In this document: piece by piece, positions 6,387 to 11,942 of the stretch
Numbering within the stretch: position 1 is the first letter of the stretch
How the letters are laid out: each line of letters opens with the position of its first letter
Assembly: GCA_015487645.1 (NCBI GenBank)
Contig: WFPH01000009.1
Coordinates: 1-11,942, forward strand
DNA: 11,942 bases
Source: Thermosulfurimonas sp.
GTDB lineage: Bacteria > Desulfobacterota > Thermodesulfobacteria > Thermodesulfobacteriales > Thermodesulfobacteriaceae
Direction: 5' to 3'
Notes under the pieces: model-generated
Database searches by the model: none
What the model saw: only the letters and a program-made list of their open reading frames with translations
What the model was told of the DNA's origin: nothing
Made by a program: the position numbers and the translations under genes

Positions 6387-7285
6387 CCGAGGAGGAATTC
6401 CTTAAGTATGTTTCGCGGTACCATTCAAAGGGCTCCCCGGTTGTAAGGACCGAGGAGGAAGATTGTGCGGTTTGGGAGGAAGATGGATTTCGGCTTTTTA
6501 CCGCCGATGCTATGGTGGAGGGGGTTCATTTTCGCTGGGCCTACTTTTCGCCCTATGCCCTGGGATGGAAACTGGCGGCCGTCAACCTGAGTGATATCGC
6601 GGCTATGGGAGGGACCCCACAGGGGGCCCTCCTTATTCTGGGATGGCCGCGCGTACCGGAAAAGAGCCTGATAGAAGAATTCTACCGGGGGCTTACGGAA
6701 GGGCTCTCCCGTTTCGGGGCCGGCCTCCTGGGAGGAGACACGGTAAAAAGTCCGGTTTTTTGGGCCGGGCTCTTTCTTTTCGGAAGGGCCACCCGGCCGA
6801 TCTTTCGCCAGGGGGCCCAACCGGGAGATCTGATTTATGTCTCCAGGCCCTTGGGGGCCTCTGCCGCGGCCCTGAGGTGGTTTGAAGAAGGAAAGGACCC
6901 CCCCGAGGCCCTAAAAAAAGCTCATCTTTTTCCTGAACCGGAAGTAGAACTCGGCCGCCGGCTGGCGGAGGCAGGCCTGGTCAGCGCTATGATAGATATT
7001 TCAGACGGTCTCCTTCTTGATCTCTCGCGTCTTTGCAGAGCCAGCGGGGTGGGGGCGGAACTGGAAAATATTCCCGTAGCGGAAGGGGCCACCGAAGAAG
7101 AGGCCCTTTCAGGCGGCGAGGATTACGCCCTGCTCTTCGCCGCGCCCCCCGGTAAAGAGAAGGATTTGTTCCGCGCGATCGGAGACCGCCCTCTTTACCC
7201 CCTGGGCCACCTCACCCAAAAGGCCGGCCTTATTTCCTTCCGGGGCCGCCCCATTTCCGCCCGGGGTTTCGATCACTTCAACTAA
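6383..7285 (+). CDS. thiL: Thiamine-monophosphate kinase
   Basis: Phosphorylates thiamine monophosphate to the active cofactor thiamine diphosphate with ATP; last step of thiamine synthesis. It belongs to the PurM/SelD fold family. Of 300 residues (E. coli 325), signatures in order are: TADAMVEGVHF at 40-50; LAAVNLSDIAAMGG at 64-77; GGDT at 117-120; ISDGLLLDLSRL from 206; SGGEDYALLF from 243; and a GFDHF tail. These carry most of the expected Mg-ATP ligands. The first acidic motif, usually GDDAA or GDDCA, reads EEDCA at 25-29, keeping Asp27 but replacing the preceding Gly-Asp with two Glu. The ATG overlaps the ndk stop by four bases. No other thiamine gene is visible, so its pairing with ndk is organisational. 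The stop is followed by a hairpin region shared with the convergent cupin gene. Confidence 0.94.
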   Translation: MTEEEFLKYVSRYHSKGSPVVRTEEEDCAVWEEDGFRLFTADAMVEGVHFRWAYFSPYALGWKLAAVNLSDIAAMGGTPQGALLILGWPRVPEKSLIEEFYRGLTEGLSRFGAGLLGGDTVKSPVFWAGLFLFGRATRPIFRQGAQPGDLIYVSRPLGASAAALRWFEEGKDPPEALKKAHLFPEPEVELGRRLAEAGLVSAMIDISDGLLLDLSRLCRASGVGAELENIPVAEGATEEEALSGGEDYALLFAAPPGKEKDLFRAIGDRPLYPLGHLTQKAGLISFRGRPISARGFDHFN

Positions 7286-7287
7286 GG

Positions 7288-7315
7288 AAAAATTCCTCCC
7301 CCTCATAGGGGGAGG
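7288..7315 (-). terminator. Intrinsic terminator of the fixC-to-cupin operon
   Basis: A perfect eight-pair stem, CCTCCCCC (7295-7302) against GGGGGAGG (7308-7315), encloses a five-base loop. On the minus strand it is followed directly by AATTTTT, the classic layout, 14 bases beyond the cupin stop. On the plus strand no T-run follows, so thiL transcripts may not end cleanly here. Confidence 0.75.
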
Positions 7316-7328
7316 CCGGGAGGGGGTC

Positions 7329-7670
7329 TCAAAAAAGAGGCGGACTGTGCACGATAAAGAGTTTTAGAGGTTCCTCTCCGGTGTTGCGTACCCCATGCTC
7401 TTCCCCCGGAGGGATCAACAGGTAATCGCCGGAGCCGATCTTCCGCCACTCTCCATTGCAATAAGCTTCGCCCTCTCCAGAAAGGACATAGATGGAATCG
7501 GCCTGCGTCTCATGGGTATGGATGGGAATCTCCACCCCGGGCTCAATAGCCAGCATGGAAACACTCAATCGGGGATCACGTTTGTGATCGATAAGGAGGG
7601 CAAATCCCACCCCTTTGAATTTCGGATGCGGCCCGAAGGTAATCTCTTCCTGTTTGAAAAAGTAAGCCAT
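7329..7670 (-). CDS. Small single-domain cupin protein
   Basis: Protein of 113 residues made of one cupin beta-barrel. Motif 1 is PGVEIPIHTHETQADSIYVL followed by SGEG, with His51 and His53 as metal ligands; the usual Glu is replaced by Asp58. Motif 2, GDYLLIPPGEEHGVRN at 81-96, fits the textbook pattern exactly and supplies His92. A metal-binding fold is therefore likely, but the family spans enzymes, sugar binders and regulators and I cannot assign a substrate. The ATG at 7670 is chosen because AAGGAGGG lies just upstream; a TTG 18 bases earlier is also in frame but would leave that ribosome binding site inside the coding sequence. It starts 10 bases after the STT3 stop, whose TAA overlaps the ribosome binding site, and is the last gene of the operon. 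Confidence 0.85.
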   Translation of the reverse strand: MAYFFKQEEITFGPHPKFKGVGFALLIDHKRDPRLSVSMLAIEPGVEIPIHTHETQADSIYVLSGEGEAYCNGEWRKIGSGDYLLIPPGEEHGVRNTGEEPLKLFIVHSPPLF

Positions 7671-7680
7671 CCCTCCCTCC

Positions 7681-9741
7681 TTATTCAAATTTTACCCGGT
7701 AAACTACCATGAAAGGAAAGTCGTCCAGCACTGGTTCAAAATAGTGGGGATCGTAGCGTCTCAGAATGTACATCTGATTGAAGTTACTTTCAAAGGAACG
7801 ACGGTCTACAAGGAAAAAGGTTTCCCCATAGCGGGTTGAGATGGCCTCTAAAATCAGCCCCTTTTCGGAGAATTTTTGAGACCGTATTCCTTTTGGAGAT
7901 CCGAAGACGATTTCGGATAAGAGAAAAGATTTGTGACCGAGGTATACCTTTCGGTGCTCAAGATCCACCCGAACCCCGCGCCGGCAGAAAAGAACCCCTC
8001 GGGCCTTTTCCCGACGGCAGGGATTCAGGTCCCAGATGAAGCCGAAGCGTCCTCTATGCGTCTCGAAGTCCCAGGTACCGAAATAACCGATCCAGCCGTA
8101 CTTCGGCGGAAGATCCTGGGTAAAAACCCAGTAAACGGGATGTTCAGGGGGCCGGTAAAAACGGCCCTTTTTTACGGCCTCCGTAAGCTCCCGGGCAGAA
8201 AGACCATCTTTGAGCCGCTTTTTGATTCCGACCAGCCCCTCACGGGCCACAAAGGCCGTAATGTTGCGAGCCTCTTCAGGGGAGGAAGAGGTAAAAGAGA
8301 GAGCTACATAGTAGGTTTTCGGGCTTCCCTGAGAGCCACCATCAATAAAGACCGCCCGTCTGGAAAGATACTGGAAGGCGTAGCCGTAGTCCCACCAGCT
8401 CCAGATCCAGGCCCCCTCTGGAAGCACCTGAGAAAGCCTCTCCATATCCCGGGCCACGAAAGCATTCGCCTTGGGTACAGCCACATAAGCCTGACTGTTC
8501 TTCTGAACCGAAAAGACCAGTAATCCCAGAAGCACGGTTGCCAGGAGAATGAGCAATTCTTTGAGGGATCGGGAAAATTCGATCTGCAAAAGGCGTTCAA
8601 GGCTATCCATTCCTAGGTGCAACGCAAAACCGAGTCCCATCCCGATGAAAGGAGCCAGATACATGGCAAAACGGTTGCCGGAACGGAAAACCAGAAGCCC
8701 GATCAGGAAAAAGGGCCAGAGGAAGGCCAGAAATCTCCTTTCCCGCACCAGAAGAATAAAAGCGCCCAGAAGGCCCAGAATAAAAAGAATCTTGTTCTGG
8801 AGGGTCAGAATGGCCACCTGGCTCAGACCCTTGGTCTGCTGAAGCTCGGAGATGGACTGGAGGATGTTGGGATAATCCTTGAATATTCCCGTTTGGCCCG
8901 AGGATGTGATAGACACCACGTACCCCCAAATCTGCTTAAAGAGGGCCAGAGGGGACTTCCAGAGATACCAGAGATTGGACAGAAAGAGGATGGCCAGCGC
9001 TAGGCGATCTCTTTTCTCAAACCCCCTCTTTTCCCAGAAGATCACCGCCCCGAAAATAAGCATCAGCACGAGGATGAGATGGGGATGGGCATACCACCAG
9101 TAAAAAAGAAAGGAAAGAAGCGAAGCCAGGCCGACCCATAAAAGAGGACGACGGCTGCGGAAATACATGGCCAGGGCCCAGGCGATGGCAAAAGGAAAAA
9201 AGAGGTTAAGGGAATCGGTATCGAACCGCGCGATACTCGTGCGGATGAGATAAATGAAGGCTGTCACTCCGCAAAGCCCCCCCAGGAGCCCGGCTGCGGT
9301 ATATCCCAGGGTTTCGAGATATAAAAAGAGCGGGATGGCAAAGAGGACCGCCGTAATGGGCGTGTAATAGAGGGCCACCTTCTCCAAGGTCGCCCCGAAC
9401 CAATCCGAAAGTTTGGCCGCCGAAAGACTCATCAGAGGCCAGAAAGGGTAAGTGATATTGTCCGTAAGATAATTATCCGGTACCCCCCGGTAGGGATCCT
9501 TTTTTCTCCACTGGTAGACTCCCTCCTGGTAGTCCCTGGCCAGGCGGGCGAAAAAGAAGGCGTCATAGGAGGTAAAAAGGGGCCGGTCACGGTCCAGATA
9601 CCAGATGGCCTGTCGCTTCTGCCACAGATTGAGATCGTCAAAACGCAAGGTGAGCCCCACCCACATCACTCCGAAGAGGAGAAGAACTTTGAGAACCTGA
9701 ATAAAAAAGTCTTTATAGTTACCCGAATTTGTAGGCCACAC
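7681..9741 (-). CDS. stt3: STT3/PglB-family oligosaccharyltransferase
   Basis: Multi-pass membrane enzyme that transfers a lipid-linked glycan to asparagine of exported proteins. Of 686 residues, roughly the first 430 form hydrophobic segments beginning near residue 12, and the rest a soluble domain. Catalytic features of bacterial and archaeal STT3 can be seen: the first-loop acidic motif SYDAFFFARLARD with Asp60; FDTDS at 173-177 after the second luminal loop; the external-loop-5 glutamate in SISELQQ (Glu299); RFAMYLAP in a late membrane segment; and the sequon-binding WWDYG at 449-453, followed by a DGG segment. An active enzyme is therefore likely. The start is GTG at 9741 with GGGGAGG five bases upstream; the next start (near residue 26) would cut the first membrane segment. 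It overlaps the fixX 3' end by 23 bases. No glycosyltransferase or flippase gene lies nearby, so the glycan source is elsewhere. Confidence 0.9.
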   Translation of the reverse strand: MWPTNSGNYKDFFIQVLKVLLLFGVMWVGLTLRFDDLNLWQKRQAIWYLDRDRPLFTSYDAFFFARLARDYQEGVYQWRKKDPYRGVPDNYLTDNITYPFWPLMSLSAAKLSDWFGATLEKVALYYTPITAVLFAIPLFLYLETLGYTAAGLLGGLCGVTAFIYLIRTSIARFDTDSLNLFFPFAIAWALAMYFRSRRPLLWVGLASLLSFLFYWWYAHPHLILVLMLIFGAVIFWEKRGFEKRDRLALAILFLSNLWYLWKSPLALFKQIWGYVVSITSSGQTGIFKDYPNILQSISELQQTKGLSQVAILTLQNKILFILGLLGAFILLVRERRFLAFLWPFFLIGLLVFRSGNRFAMYLAPFIGMGLGFALHLGMDSLERLLQIEFSRSLKELLILLATVLLGLLVFSVQKNSQAYVAVPKANAFVARDMERLSQVLPEGAWIWSWWDYGYAFQYLSRRAVFIDGGSQGSPKTYYVALSFTSSSPEEARNITAFVAREGLVGIKKRLKDGLSARELTEAVKKGRFYRPPEHPVYWVFTQDLPPKYGWIGYFGTWDFETHRGRFGFIWDLNPCRREKARGVLFCRRGVRVDLEHRKVYLGHKSFLLSEIVFGSPKGIRSQKFSEKGLILEAISTRYGETFFLVDRRSFESNFNQMYILRRYDPHYFEPVLDDFPFMVVYRVKFE
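8116..8173 (+). terminator. Terminator-like double hairpin antisense to stt3
   Basis: On the plus strand a six-pair hairpin CTGGGT-AAAA-ACCCAG (8116-8131) is followed by a second, GGGCCG (8149-8154) against CGGCCC (8162-8167) with a seven-base loop, then six T residues at 8168-8173. This is the form of an intrinsic terminator for plus-strand RNA, yet it lies inside stt3 on the strand opposite to its mRNA. It could stop readthrough from thiL, or be a chance result of coding sequence. Confidence 0.4.
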
Positions 9742-10015
9742 CGAAACCTCCCCGGGGATAGTCCCACTCGATATTTAGATAAGGACAGGCCACCCGGCAG
9801 GAGCCGCATTCCACGCAGGCCTGGTAACCCACGGTGATCTCTCCCCGCCGGTCAAGCCGATAAACCCCGGCCGGACAGAAGGAAAGACATGGTTTTTCAA
9901 GACATTGTTTACAGACCCCGGAATCCTTGATTTTTAAATGGGCATATTTTTCGTCCACGTAATACTTGAGAGTGAATATCTTGTCATCAAGGTTTACTTT
10001 GGGTAAGGGCTTCAC
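9719..10015 (-). CDS. fixX: FixX-type ferredoxin-like protein
   Basis: Iron-sulfur partner of FixC in the FixABCX electron-bifurcating complex, passing electrons between the flavoprotein and the quinone pool at the membrane. Of 98 residues (E. coli FixX about 95), it carries two full [4Fe-4S] motifs: CxxCxxxxCxxxCP (Cys35, 38, 43, 47) and CxxCxxCxxxCP (Cys67, 70, 73, 77). The C-terminus WDYPRGGFGVAYKFG is the FixX signature. E. coli FixX lacks most of the first cysteine set, so this is the more complete form. The reading frame extends further upstream, but the GTG at 10015 behind GGGAGGTG gives the family length and N-terminus. It overlaps the HEPN gene stop by 29 bases and the stt3 start by 23 bases. 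It is separated from fixC by two unrelated genes. Confidence 0.92.
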   Translation of the reverse strand: MKPLPKVNLDDKIFTLKYYVDEKYAHLKIKDSGVCKQCLEKPCLSFCPAGVYRLDRRGEITVGYQACVECGSCRVACPYLNIEWDYPRGGFGVAYKFG

Positions 10016-10421
10016 CCTCCACCTCCCGTATCTTATTAAGACCCCGACGCATAAGCTCCGCATAACGGGGCAGGGATCTGAAGACCGCTTCCGCAGTCTC
10101 TTCCTGATAGGTGTGGGTGGTGAGATTTCTGGAAAGAACCATCTCCAGTAATTCCCTGGTTTCCTCTTCACTCAAATAGCCCGAAGCAAAAAACTCCCTT
10201 ATACACGAACGAGGAGAACGACACGGTTTTCCCTCTTTTTCCAGAAACTTTTGAAGAGTTTTCCAGAAAAGCTCGAAGGTAAATTCAAATCGCTGGATAG
10301 CCGAGTCCCGGAAGAATTCGTATTCCCATTTTCCCCGCCGTTCCATAGCTTCCCGCAGGGCTTCCTCCAGTTTGTTAAGCGCCCTTTCAAGCGCCGTAAG
10401 CCTATCCCTCAGGGAAACCAC
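9987..10421 (-). CDS. HI0074-type HEPN protein, nucleotidyltransferase partner (possible toxin)
   Basis: Helical protein of 144 residues in the HI0074 family (nucleotidyltransferase substrate-binding subunit), part of the HEPN superfamily. The characteristic RDSAIQRFEFTFELFWKTL segment is at 38-56, SPRSCIREF at 69-77, and RNLTTHTY at 98-105. The last matches RX4HXY (Arg98, His103, Tyr105), the motif that in HepT proteins forms the RNase site and carries the tyrosine modified by the partner MntA. By family knowledge it may be a toxin RNase silenced by adenylylation; HI0074-type members are less well tested than HepT itself, so this is inference. The start is GTG at 10421 behind AGGAAGG, overlapping the nucleotidyltransferase stop by 13 bases. 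It ends 29 bases inside fixX. Confidence 0.87.
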   Translation of the reverse strand: MVSLRDRLTALERALNKLEEALREAMERRGKWEYEFFRDSAIQRFEFTFELFWKTLQKFLEKEGKPCRSPRSCIREFFASGYLSEEETRELLEMVLSRNLTTHTYQEETAEAVFRSLPRYAELMRRGLNKIREVEGEALTQSKP

Positions 10422-10711
10422 CTTACGCCTTCCTCTCTTACGCGCTTCCTAAGCTCCTCTCCGGCCCTCTTAAGATCTACCAGATCCACCTTCTGCGGAA
10501 GAAGCGATTCCTCAAGGATCTCCTCCAGTTCCGCAAGAAGTTCCCTCAGGTCTTCCTCGGATTCAAAGGCCAGATCCACATCCGAAAAGGCCCGGGCCTC
10601 TCCCCTCGCCCGTGAACCGAAGAGATATACCCGCACTTTGTGTCCGACAAGGAACTTTTTCAGGAAATTTCGCAGATCTTCCACGGTCTTTATCTCCCGC
10701 GGATTTACCAT
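10409..10711 (-). CDS. Minimal nucleotidyltransferase, MNT/HI0073 type (possible antitoxin)
   Basis: One-domain DNA polymerase beta-type nucleotidyltransferase of 100 residues. The signature GSRARG at 32-37 is followed by SDVD with metal-binding Asp44 and Asp46; Asp76 in KVDLVDL is the likely third carboxylate. All three catalytic acids appear intact, so activity is plausible. Related MntA proteins transfer AMP to a tyrosine of their HEPN partner, and the next gene encodes such a partner with the matching tyrosine. The ATG at 10711 overlaps the fixC stop by seven bases and has only a weak ribosome binding site, suggesting translation coupled to fixC. GlnD in this window belongs to the same nucleotidyltransferase superfamily but is far larger and not closely similar. 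The toxin-antitoxin role is inference from the pairing. Confidence 0.9.
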   Translation of the reverse strand: MVNPREIKTVEDLRNFLKKFLVGHKVRVYLFGSRARGEARAFSDVDLAFESEEDLRELLAELEEILEESLLPQKVDLVDLKRAGEELRKRVREEGVRWFP

Positions 10712-11942
10712 CCCCGTAAGAATTTCCCCATCTTTAGGAAATCTTTCAGCACGCCTATGATACCCCGCCGCTTCCTGACAAGTCCGAAGATTTCCCGGAA
10801 GACCTCCTCCTTGGCCCGTCCCTGGGCCGTAAGGTAGAGATGTAACACCCGGTTTACGAGCTCTGGGTAGGCCTCAAAAAAGCTCCGGTTCTCCCGCAGG
10901 AATCTCTTCAGCCTCCGGAAGTATTTCAGATCGCGATAGATGTAGCTCTCTCGAAAAGCCTCCTCGTATAGGGAAAGCCCCTCCCGGCTGAAATCCCCCT
11001 TCTTGTGGGCGGCCACCGCGGCCTTTCCGGCCATGATCCCGGAATAGAGAGCCAGGTTCGTCCCTTCCCGGAAAAGGGGGTTCACCAGACCAGCGGCGTC
11101 CCCCACCACCATCACTCCGTTACCACAAAGCCTCGGAAGCCCCTCAAGCCCCCACTCCGGAATGAGGTGCGCCCCGTACTCCAGGATCTCTCCCCCGGAA
11201 AGGAGCCGGCTCAGGACCGGGTGACGCTTGAGATTCTCCAGAAGCTCGTAGGGCTTGATCCCCTTTTCCGCAAAGTCCGTCAGGAAAAGCCCCACCCCCA
11301 GGGAGACAGAGGTAGTGTTGGTGTAAAGGAACCCGCTTCCCGGAAGCCCCAGGGTGGCCTCCCCGAGGAGTTCCACCGCCAGGCCTTCGTCCTCCGAAAG
11401 CCCGAAACGCTTCTCCACCTCGCCTTTCGGAAGCTGAATGACCTCCTTTACCGAAAGGGCCACCTCCTCAGGGGTAAAATCTCTCGGGAAAAGCCCGGCC
11501 TTCCGGGTAAGTACCCGATTTACCCCCTCAGAAATAATGGTTACATGGGTGCGAACTTCAGCCGGCTCCGAAGTATCCCAGTCTTTCGGTCTATCTACGA
11601 CTACCCCCGATACCTTTCCGTTTTCCCAGACGAAATCCAGGACTTTAACCTTGGGAATCACAAGAACCCCAGCCTCTTCAGCCTTCCTGGCTAGCCAGGG
11701 ATCAAACCGGGCCCTAAAGGCTGTATAGGCCCTGGGGGGTTTTTCATAAAGGCCCTTTTCCGTGTGGGTAACCTTTACTACTCCCTCCTCAGAAAGGATC
11801 CACCACCCCTCCTCCGTCACCGGCCGCTCGAAAGGAAGCCTCTTTTCGGAAAAAAGATTCGGGACGAGGGAGAGAACCGATTCCGTATAGACCACACCCC
11901 CGAAAAGGTTCTTGGCCCCGGCAAAACGTCCCCTCTCAAAGA
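10705..11942 (-). CDS. fixC: FixC-type flavoprotein, 5' end beyond the window
   Basis: FAD-dependent quinone oxidoreductase of the FixABCX complex, related to ETF-quinone oxidoreductase but without its own ferredoxin domain. About 411 residues are visible against about 430 for the family, so roughly 20-30 N-terminal residues, including the FAD-binding GxGxxG, lie to the right of the edge. The visible start reads FERGRFAGAKNLFGGVVYTE, typical of the end of the FAD beta-alpha-beta fold; an internal GTG at 11895 is in frame but cannot be the real start. Near 11080-11105 the codons give VVGDAAGLVNP followed by LFREGTNLALYSG, the second FAD motif. The stop overlaps the next gene by seven bases. 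fixA and fixB, if present, would be upstream outside the window. A geranylgeranyl-reductase-type flavoprotein is the alternative; the downstream fixX argues for FixC. Confidence 0.88.
   Translation of the reverse strand, partial: FERGRFAGAKNLFGGVVYTESVLSLVPNLFSEKRLPFERPVTEEGWWILSEEGVVKVTHTEKGLYEKPPRAYTAFRARFDPWLARKAEEAGVLVIPKVKVLDFVWENGKVSGVVVDRPKDWDTSEPAEVRTHVTIISEGVNRVLTRKAGLFPRDFTPEEVALSVKEVIQLPKGEVEKRFGLSEDEGLAVELLGEATLGLPGSGFLYTNTTSVSLGVGLFLTDFAEKGIKPYELLENLKRHPVLSRLLSGGEILEYGAHLIPEWGLEGLPRLCGNGVMVVGDAAGLVNPLFREGTNLALYSGIMAGKAAVAAHKKGDFSREGLSLYEEAFRESYIYRDLKYFRRLKRFLRENRSFFEAYPELVNRVLHLYLTAQGRAKEEVFREIFGLVRKRRGIIGVLKDFLKMGKFLRGW

Noticed and set aside
7574..7589. Inverted repeat GATCAC-GTTT-GTGATC inside the cupin gene
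   Set aside because: Six-base arms with a short loop are expected by chance in a window of this size, and no T-run or other signal adjoins it.
7933..8523. Open frame of 196 codons on the plus strand inside stt3
   Set aside because: The opposite frame encodes conserved STT3 motifs, including WWDYG. The plus-strand product has no recognisable motif and no ribosome binding site that I could see.
10016..10171. Longer form of fixX reaching 10171
   Set aside because: The added 52 residues are arginine-rich shadow sequence of the HEPN gene, and the GTG at 10015 has a strong ribosome binding site and gives the family length.
11893..11895. GTG at 11895 as the real fixC start
   Set aside because: The frame stays open to the window edge and the upstream residues FERGRFAGAKNLFGG match the family, so the true start lies outside the window.

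Overview
This window looks like chromosome from a thermophilic, anaerobic bacterium. The proteins are short and rich in Glu, Lys and Arg, genes are packed with start/stop overlaps, and a FixCX electron-transfer branch sits beside a bacterial STT3 oligosaccharyltransferase. I would guess a member of the Thermodesulfobacteriota, from overall character only and with low confidence. Nearly all the DNA is coding. The longest gene-free stretch is about 105 bases, so there is no long unexplained interval. I saw no rRNA, tRNA, CRISPR array, insertion sequence or transposase.

Layout. (1) Bases 1-4163, plus strand: glnB-glnD-glnA, a nitrogen-control operon coding for PII, its uridylyltransferase and glutamine synthetase, ending in a hairpin shared with the facing operon. 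(2) Bases 4195-5855, minus strand: a soluble GAF-domain histidine kinase followed by a stand-alone receiver protein, convergent with glnA. (3) A 105-base divergent promoter region at 5856-5960. (4) Bases 5961-7285, plus strand: ndk-thiL, coupled by an ATGA overlap. (5) A convergent terminator region at 7286-7328. (6) Bases 7329 to the right edge, minus strand: one tightly packed operon read right to left as fixC (5' end cut by the window), an MNT-type nucleotidyltransferase, an HI0074-type HEPN partner, fixX, an STT3/PglB oligosaccharyltransferase and a small cupin.

How the genes fit together. GlnD should add and remove UMP on Tyr51 of the PII protein, and glutamine synthetase keeps a tyrosine at the usual adenylylation position, so most of the classical nitrogen cascade is here except the adenylyltransferase GlnE. 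FixC and FixX are the quinone-side flavoprotein and ferredoxin of the FixABCX bifurcating complex, which often feeds low-potential electrons to nitrogenase; that link is inference, since no nif gene is visible. The most unusual arrangement is the nucleotidyltransferase/HEPN pair, which resembles a MntA-HepT-like toxin-antitoxin module. It is inserted between fixC and fixX, overlaps both neighbours, and is followed by an oligosaccharyltransferase gene in the same transcription unit.
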